Shown here one piece after another: positions 21,348 through 26,095 of a DNA stretch of 26,095 nt. The stretch comes from an uncultured Lachnospiraceae bacterium. Lineage in GTDB: Bacteria; Bacillota; Clostridia; Lachnospirales; Lachnospiraceae. The translations under genes and the position numbers were made by a program. How positions within the stretch are numbered: position 1 is the first letter of the stretch; every line of letters starts with the position of its first letter. Under the pieces are notes generated by a model. The model was not told where the DNA came from. It saw nothing but the letters and a program-made list of their open reading frames with translations, and ran no database searches. The DNA lies in NCBI GenBank assembly GCA_910588285.1, contig CAJUQB010000066.1, forward strand, positions 1 to 26,095. Direction: 5' to 3'.

Positions 21348-22341
21348 CCGCCCTCTCCGTCACATCCTCCATCCATTCCACCGCCAGTCCAAACCAACGG
21401 GCAACATGATCATCTTTCTGCCTGGTACCGCTGCCCCCATCCCACAAGCCATTGCCATGGCCGCCATAGGGGAAAATATGGGCCTCAAAGCGAACCCCGT
21501 AATCAGCCAGCTCCCTGGCAAAAACAAACAGCTTTCTGGGATCATCCTCATCACAGGTCTGCCACAGAAACATTGGCGGCATATCCGGCCTTACATGCTT
21601 TTCCGGTGAAAAGAACAGGGCTGCCTGCCTGTCCCTGTCCTGATAGCTGCTCTGCAGACGTGTTACCACCGGCTCCTTCTCCCGGCTGGTTTTCACAAGG
21701 CCATCTGCCGCAGGGTAGGACACCATGGAAAAAATACCATAGCTGATCACCGCCCCCTCCGGCCTGGAGCTCTCCCGCTCCACCGGATCTGCTGCCTCCC
21801 TGTCCCCATAATCAAAATGCACACTGGCCATGGTACACAGATGCCCTCCGGCGGAACTCCCCATCAAAAAAATCCGGTTACCGGGGACGCCAAGCTCACT
21901 CTGGCGGTATCGCAGGATGCGGATGGCACGCTGGATGTCCTGAAGGGATTCATACTGGGTATAGGGCTTGATCCGGTATATCAGAAGCGCCGCACTGTAG
22001 CCCTCCTGCAGCAGCCTGCGGATCACGGGATACCCCTCCACTTCCGCCGCAATGCAGCTATAGCTCCCACCGGGAACCACCAGCACCACACCCTTAGCCT
22101 CCCCCTTGCAGGGATAAAAATACAGGCCCGGCTCCTCCTGGTATCCGGGATTCTCCAGCTGATTCGGGACTCCCTCCTCCCAGAGCGGGATCCCCTCAAA
22201 CCGGCTCAGATTCTCTTTGTACCTGCCGTACAGCAGCCGGATCCGTTCTTCTTCGGTCTCAAGCTGGCCGAACTGTTCGAAAAACCCCTCCGGATAATTC
22301 CAGTCCATATCCATCAAGGCTTTTGTATTATTCTCGTACAT
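21328..22341 (-). CDS. Alpha/beta-hydrolase (carbohydrate-esterase-like)
   Basis: The 337-aa protein has an oxyanion-hole segment VVPGGSYSCIA (about 88-98), a nucleophile elbow GSSAGG (Ser163) and a C-terminal HIFPYGGHGNGLW segment with the candidate catalytic His. CDEDDP is a candidate acid. This resembles bacterial BD-FAE/acetylxylan-esterase-type hydrolases. No signal peptide is seen, so it is cytoplasmic and probably removes acyl groups from imported oligosaccharides. The ATG at 22341 follows AGGAGAG. It lies 70 bp downstream of the sialate-esterase-like gene and overlaps the LysR gene. The substrate is inferred from context only. Confidence 0.85.
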   Translation of the reverse strand: MYENNTKALMDMDWNYPEGFFEQFGQLETEEERIRLLYGRYKENLSRFEGIPLWEEGVPNQLENPGYQEEPGLYFYPCKGEAKGVVLVVPGGSYSCIAAEVEGYPVIRRLLQEGYSAALLIYRIKPYTQYESLQDIQRAIRILRYRQSELGVPGNRIFLMGSSAGGHLCTMASVHFDYGDREAADPVERESSRPEGAVISYGIFSMVSYPAADGLVKTSREKEPVVTRLQSSYQDRDRQAALFFSPEKHVRPDMPPMFLWQTCDEDDPRKLFVFARELADYGVRFEAHIFPYGGHGNGLWDGGSGTRQKDDHVARWFGLAVEWMEDVTERADGLKAD

Positions 22342-22411
22342 GTCTACTCTCCTATTTTATCATATCTTTTTTGTGATTTCATCCTTATTTTTTATTTCCG
22401 CAAGTAACAAG

Positions 22412-23974
22412 TCATACGATTGGCTGCTGCGGGATTTTCGACTTCTCCGCTTCTATCATCAAATGACCTGGCCGGGCCGGAAGCCCGACGTCACTGTACA
22501 GATTTATCTGATAATAAGCACTGCAGGCCAACCGTATCTCCGCTTGTTTCCGGCTATCCAGCCGGTCCCCGGAAAGAATTACCTGATTTCCCTGCACACG
22601 GGTTATTTCCGGCAGGATACTCTGCTGTTCCTGAAAAATTTCCAGTCCATGAATCTCCTGCTCCCGAAGGATCAGCCGTGTCCCACTGTCAGAAAAGGTA
22701 AGGACCAGGCTTCCCTTTTCCCATTCTCCTTTTAGGAGGCGTGGTCCTTCACAAACCACTGGTATGTTATATACTCTTTTTTCTGCCTGGAGGGCCAGTC
22801 TCTCTCCCACCAGCTTCTTATTTTTCGGGTGAATATCATAACGCATACCGCAGTCCGTAATTACTGCCATTCCAACATTTTCCACCTGATCTGCCACCTG
22901 CTGCTGACATTCCCGAATAATTGGATACTGACTGCCGCCCATAAACCGATATCCCTCAAAGGGTGCAAGCTGTACAAATAAAAAAGGGAACTGCTCCTGC
23001 CATAATTCCCGCCAGCATTTGATCAGCTGTCCGAATACTGACCTATACACTGCCTCCTTTGGCGCATCTGACTCTCCCTGATACCAGATCACTCCCCGCA
23101 TTCCATATGGGGACACCTTTTTGAGCATATTTTCATACAGGCCGCCGGGGCGTCCCGGCCATTTTGGTCCCACCAGCGGCTTTGGAGCGCCATTCTCCAT
23201 AGCCTGCCCGTACAGTTTCTGCAGCTCCGGAAGGCAGATTTCATGGTCCATTATCTCTCGATGTACAGGGTTACGGAGCAGATCGGTTCTATCACTGTCC
23301 GGACTGGCGGAAAATGCCGCCTCATAGGCTGCTGCTTTATACTGCGCCATGCCCACCCGGTATTCCTGTAGCCAAACGGCCCCTTCTGTATTTTCCAGAT
23401 AGGCAGGATCCATCCAGGCGCTTGCCGTGGTTCCGCCCCAATTACATCCTATGATTCCGACCGGAACCTTCAGGCAGCCCTGAAGATGCTTTTCAAAATA
23501 ATACGCCACTGCTGAAAAATACGGGAGATTTTCCGGATCAGCTTTTCTCCAGAATCCGTCATATGAATACTTCTTTTCCTCCAGTTCCTCTTGGTAGGAC
23601 ACCTGGGGATAATTGAAAAAACGCAGCAGTGGATTTTCACATTCCGGAAGCTCTTCTTTATAGTGCTGCTCAAATACCATCTGGAATTCCATATTTGACT
23701 GCCCGCCTGCTATCCATACCTCCCCTACGGCAACATGCTTCAGGATGATCCGTTCTTCTCCCGATGCAAACTCCATGGTCAGATCTTCGTCCAAATATAA
23801 TGGGCCAATCTGCGCTTTCCAGCTTCCGTCAACACATACTCCCGTTTCCCATTGTTGTCCCTGGATCGTAACTCTTACAGTTTCTCCTGGCTTTCCCTTT
23901 CCCCAGACTGGTACTCTTTTATTTCTCTGGAGCACCATATAGTCACCAAAAATTAATGCTGTTTGCAATACCAT
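22412..23974 (-). CDS. Sialate O-acetylesterase-like (SGNH) enzyme
   Basis: The 520-aa protein has GEVWIAGGQSNMEF with nucleophile Ser93, a later MRGVIWYQGESDA block (Glu301) and the catalytic pair DIHP (Asp380, His382). These define the sialate/carbohydrate O-acetylesterase group of the SGNH superfamily. These enzymes remove O-acetyl groups from sialic acids or plant glycans. No signal peptide is visible, so the enzyme is probably cytoplasmic. I chose the ATG at 23974 (MVLQTALIFG), preceded by GGGGAGG; starting at 24013 would place that ribosome site inside the gene. It follows the sugar-binding lipoprotein gene across a hairpin. Confidence 0.92.
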   Translation of the reverse strand: MVLQTALIFGDYMVLQRNKRVPVWGKGKPGETVRVTIQGQQWETGVCVDGSWKAQIGPLYLDEDLTMEFASGEERIILKHVAVGEVWIAGGQSNMEFQMVFEQHYKEELPECENPLLRFFNYPQVSYQEELEEKKYSYDGFWRKADPENLPYFSAVAYYFEKHLQGCLKVPVGIIGCNWGGTTASAWMDPAYLENTEGAVWLQEYRVGMAQYKAAAYEAAFSASPDSDRTDLLRNPVHREIMDHEICLPELQKLYGQAMENGAPKPLVGPKWPGRPGGLYENMLKKVSPYGMRGVIWYQGESDAPKEAVYRSVFGQLIKCWRELWQEQFPFLFVQLAPFEGYRFMGGSQYPIIRECQQQVADQVENVGMAVITDCGMRYDIHPKNKKLVGERLALQAEKRVYNIPVVCEGPRLLKGEWEKGSLVLTFSDSGTRLILREQEIHGLEIFQEQQSILPEITRVQGNQVILSGDRLDSRKQAEIRLACSAYYQINLYSDVGLPARPGHLMIEAEKSKIPQQPIV

Positions 23975-24002
23975 TTTCACATTTCCTCCCCAATTTTTAA
24001 AC

Positions 24003-24042
24003 AGGCCTGCCACACCGGCTCTATTTCCGATATGGCAGGCCT
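24003..24042 (-). terminator. Hairpin between sugar-binding lipoprotein and esterase genes
   Basis: AGGCCTGCCA (24003-24012) pairs perfectly with TGGCAGGCCT (24033-24042). On the minus strand it is followed by GTTTAAAAATTG, a poor U-run. It lies about 30 bp past the lipoprotein stop and may be a partial terminator or mRNA-end stabiliser. Confidence 0.55.
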
Positions 24043-24073
24043 ATACATTGCTGATAACAGCAAATCCCTTCGA

Positions 24074-25675
24074 TTAATGTGCAGCAATCCACGCCTGAAC
24101 CTGGTCATTGGCTTCATCAAGCAGCTCCTGTAATCCTGCGTCCTGGAGCTTTTTTATAAATTCCTCGTAATATCCATCCGTACCACTTCCGCACTTCAGG
24201 GCAGGCCCATACTCGTTGCGTGCAATGGATGATAGGGCACTGTATAAATCGCCAATTTCCGTGGTATCCAGTGTAAAGCCCATCAGCGGGGAATAGACTG
24301 CCTGCTCCATAGCCGCCAGAGCCTGTTCGTTGGCATCTGCATCTGCCCCCTCCCAGACCTTTAAAAGGAAGGAATTTCCAAATCCGGACAGCAATGCCGA
24401 ACCGATGGCATATCCATTGCTGGTCTCATTCTTACCCTCGGGATATCCGATGATTCCGTCTCCTTTTTCTACATAATGCCGTCCTTCAATCCCATAGCCC
24501 AACAGGTTGAGCACCTCTGCATCGGAATACATCAGGTTCAGGAATTTCATGGCTGCTTCCGGCTCGTCACAGCTTGTTGGCAGTCCCCAGGTAAACATCT
24601 GAACATCGGAGGTCTGGATTCCCGTATCCATCAGCTTAACGTAAACAAAATCATGCATTGCCTGATACTGCTTAACCAATGTGTCATTGCCAAAATAGAA
24701 ACTGGATGCATTCACGTCGCTATCTGCAAAGGGATCTGTCTGAGTGGCATTCACTGCAAGATCCTTATCCACATACCCTAGATCATACCAGCGTTTCGCA
24801 TAATCTGCCGCCTTCTTAAATTCCTCTGTCTCATACCAGCTTTTCACCTCTAGGGTATCATCGTCAAAAAATACGGCTGTAAGTACACCGTCCGTACCCA
24901 GCGAATCATACATTCGTTTGTCTGTAATCGCAAAGCCTGCCTCAAATATATTCAAATTCTGGGCTCCTCCGCTGATCCCATTTTTTTCAGGAAATGCTTC
25001 TTTTATAGCCGCAAGAGCCTTCTCCACACCGTCCAGATCCTTAATGCTGTCCAGATCCAGATTGCAGGCCTCTGCTACCTCCCGCTTCACTGCATAATAA
25101 ACAGACTTCTGCAAATTATAATAGGCCGGGACTGCGTATATAGTTCCATCCTTTGTCGTGGCGGAAAAAAGATTCTCCGGAACCGTTTCCTGTATTCCTG
25201 CCCCGTATTCTTCAAGCAGATCATTCAGCGGAAGCAGCATACCGTTATTGCGCATATTGGCAAAATGGCCGGACATGCCAGGCGTTGTCAATACAAGATC
25301 AAAATCCTCTCCGTTCATAACACCATTCACCATACTCCCATTTACCAAATAGGTTCCAACATCCATAATGTTCAAATGTACGGTAACGCCGATCTCTTCC
25401 TCCGTAATTTCGTTGATGGCTTCCTCCACCATGTCTTTCTCCTCCGGAACCCCATACAGGGTCCAGAAGGATACTGTGACATCCGTAAGATCCGCGTCCT
25501 CCTCCTGGCTACCCGCTGTCCCCGGATCTGCATTCTCCCCTGCATCCTCCGCCTCATTCCCCTGGGCATTTTCCTGGGGCTCTGCCCCCTCCTCCTGGGC
25601 TTTGCTTCCGCATCCAGCCGCAGTACTTGTACTCAGACATGCCGCCATAAGCAATGCAATCCATTTTTTCTTCAT
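24074..25675 (-). CDS. Extracellular solute-binding lipoprotein of an ABC sugar importer (DUF3502-type C-terminus)
   Basis: The 533-aa protein has a signal peptide with lipobox TAAGC (Cys22), then a long acidic low-complexity linker (about 25-65, rich in Glu, Ala, Asn) and a family-1-type binding domain starting DVTVSFWTLYGVPEEKDM. The C-terminus (LQDAGLQELLDEANDQVQAWI) fits DUF3502-containing proteins, usually oligosaccharide receptors of LplA/YtcQ type in clostridia. ATG at 25675 follows GAGGAGG by 8 nt. No permease or ATPase gene for an importer lies in the window on either side, so the receptor must share a transporter encoded elsewhere. It is the first gene of the minus-strand carbohydrate cluster. 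Confidence 0.93.
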   Translation of the reverse strand: MKKKWIALLMAACLSTSTAAGCGSKAQEEGAEPQENAQGNEAEDAGENADPGTAGSQEEDADLTDVTVSFWTLYGVPEEKDMVEEAINEITEEEIGVTVHLNIMDVGTYLVNGSMVNGVMNGEDFDLVLTTPGMSGHFANMRNNGMLLPLNDLLEEYGAGIQETVPENLFSATTKDGTIYAVPAYYNLQKSVYYAVKREVAEACNLDLDSIKDLDGVEKALAAIKEAFPEKNGISGGAQNLNIFEAGFAITDKRMYDSLGTDGVLTAVFFDDDTLEVKSWYETEEFKKAADYAKRWYDLGYVDKDLAVNATQTDPFADSDVNASSFYFGNDTLVKQYQAMHDFVYVKLMDTGIQTSDVQMFTWGLPTSCDEPEAAMKFLNLMYSDAEVLNLLGYGIEGRHYVEKGDGIIGYPEGKNETSNGYAIGSALLSGFGNSFLLKVWEGADADANEQALAAMEQAVYSPLMGFTLDTTEIGDLYSALSSIARNEYGPALKCGSGTDGYYEEFIKKLQDAGLQELLDEANDQVQAWIAAH

Positions 25676-25702
25676 TATAAGTTCCTCCTCTGATCTGATG
25701 TT

Positions 25703-25727
25703 TGATATCTCCTGTCAGTGATATCTC
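25703..25727 (-). promoter_or_regulatory. Direct repeats upstream of the sugar-binding lipoprotein, possible operator
   Basis: TGATATCTC occurs twice (25703-25711 and 25719-25727), each containing the palindrome GATATC, 16 bp apart and about 30-50 bp before the start codon. No clear -35/-10 pair could be tied to it, so operator status is a guess. Confidence 0.3.
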
Positions 25728-25781
25728 TACTTTGGTATTTTAATCTTACCTGCGAATTGTCTTAGAGTAAAACAAAAAAAT

Positions 25782-25816
25782 GGCTGGATTCACAACTATG
25801 ATTTGTGAATCCAGCC
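25782..25816 (-). terminator. Strong intrinsic terminator
   Basis: The 14-bp perfect stem GGCTGGATTCACAA (25782-25795) / TTGTGAATCCAGCC (25803-25816) is followed on the minus strand by a T-run with one G (complement of the A-run at 25771-25780). It ends transcription coming from the Rpn-like remnant, 27 bp past its stop, and insulates the lipoprotein gene. Confidence 0.88.
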
Positions 25817-25842
25817 TAATGTAAAGCCATTCGCATTTAACC

Positions 25843-26061
25843 TCAATCCGGAGGAACCCTCTTTTTCGCCTCCAGAATTTCCTCCTTCGTTGCTCCTAAC
25901 TGCTTTTCGGCCTCTTCCTCGGTTCCGCCATGGTTCAAAAACTGCATCAGCATCTGCTGCCGTCCCTGTTCTAATCCATCCTTTCTTCCTCTCTCTAGTC
26001 CATCCTTTCTTCCTCTCTCTAGTCCATCCTTCATTCCTCTCTCTAGTATAAATGATTTCAA
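25843..26061 (-). pseudogene. C-terminal tail of an Rpn/YhgA-type transposase-nuclease
   Basis: The frame encodes about 72 aa: an 8-residue charged repeat (DGLERGRK, three near-copies), then QQMLMQFLNHGGTEEEAEKQLG and a short tail. This is the typical repeat-plus-tail end of Rpn-family PD-(D/E)XK recombination-promoting nucleases; the catalytic domain is missing. The longest frame would start at a TTG at 26061 and an in-frame TAA lies just upstream, so no upstream extension exists in this frame. It could be a 5'-truncated or frameshifted copy continuing beyond the window in another frame; only 34 bp remain to judge. Confidence 0.65.
25971..26042 (-). repeat. Three 24-bp tandem repeats within the Rpn-like tail
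   Basis: Units 25971-25994, 25995-26018 and 26019-26042 differ at few bases and each encodes 8 residues in frame. The period keeps the reading frame, so copy number can change by slippage without breaking the protein. Confidence 0.9.
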
Positions 26062-26095
26062 ATACCTTTATGTTATTCCCGGATTGTGGTATACT

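Noticed and set aside
25971..26042. Short tandem repeats as a CRISPR array
   Set aside because: There are no spacers; units are contiguous, 24 bp long and code for an in-frame octapeptide.

Overview
The window looks like a chromosomal accessory region of an anaerobic gut-type clostridium (Lachnospiraceae or Oscillospiraceae). Pointers are the TnpW/large serine recombinase element, clostridial thioredoxin variants, YitT and CyuA genes, a lipoprotein sugar-binding protein with a clostridial C-terminus, purine-rich GGAGG ribosome sites, and a repeat-tailed Rpn-like remnant. This is inference from protein resemblance; no 16S or other marker gene is present. Base composition changes in blocks by eye: about mid-40s % GC at 1-3300, clearly AT-rich at about 3306-4870, and GC-rich from about 4950 to 25700.

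1-3308 is the end of a decaying integrative element. On the minus strand lie a polyvalent-protein-like gene cut by the window edge, a DUF6076-type gene broken by an in-frame amber codon, and a frameshifted sigma-like gene. On the plus strand lie tnpW and a serine recombinase that stops after 299 codons. tnpW carries what looks like an intrinsic terminator inside its first 25 codons. From 3306 to 4861 an AT-rich patch holds three gene remnants: a radical-SAM SPASM tail, a frameshifted M19 dipeptidase-like gene and the core of a clpP gene.

4959-15388 is the most interesting part. Reading along the minus strand it has: an atypical thioredoxin reductase, a trigger-factor-like protein without the ribosome-binding signature, a CVPC thioredoxin, a 159-aa lipoprotein, two ABC exporter half-transporters, a second 159-aa membrane-anchored protein related to the lipoprotein, and a LytTR response regulator whose receiver lacks the phospho-acceptor aspartate. 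Divergently transcribed are a relic of an M16C peptidase gene, a YitT-family membrane protein and an L-cysteine desulfidase. All three promoters of this region carry the same arrangement: two copies of a 9-bp element (consensus GGACAGAAT) 21 bp apart, with the proximal copy starting exactly 21 bp upstream of the -35 box. This spacing is typical of LytTR-type operators and suggests one regulon joining export, thiol redox chemistry and cysteine breakdown.

15416-25675 is a minus-strand carbohydrate/catabolic region. In order of transcription it has an orphan sugar-binding lipoprotein, a sialate O-acetylesterase-like enzyme, an alpha/beta hydrolase, a LysR regulator, a large intracellular glycoside hydrolase, a PAS plus Fis-type HTH regulator lacking an AAA+ domain, and an AtuA (DUF1446) protein with its separate small partner. 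A short tandem duplication between the last two creates a 10-codon mini-ORF. The right edge holds a strong terminator and the repeat-rich tail of an Rpn-type transposase/nuclease gene. No tRNA, rRNA or CRISPR array was seen.
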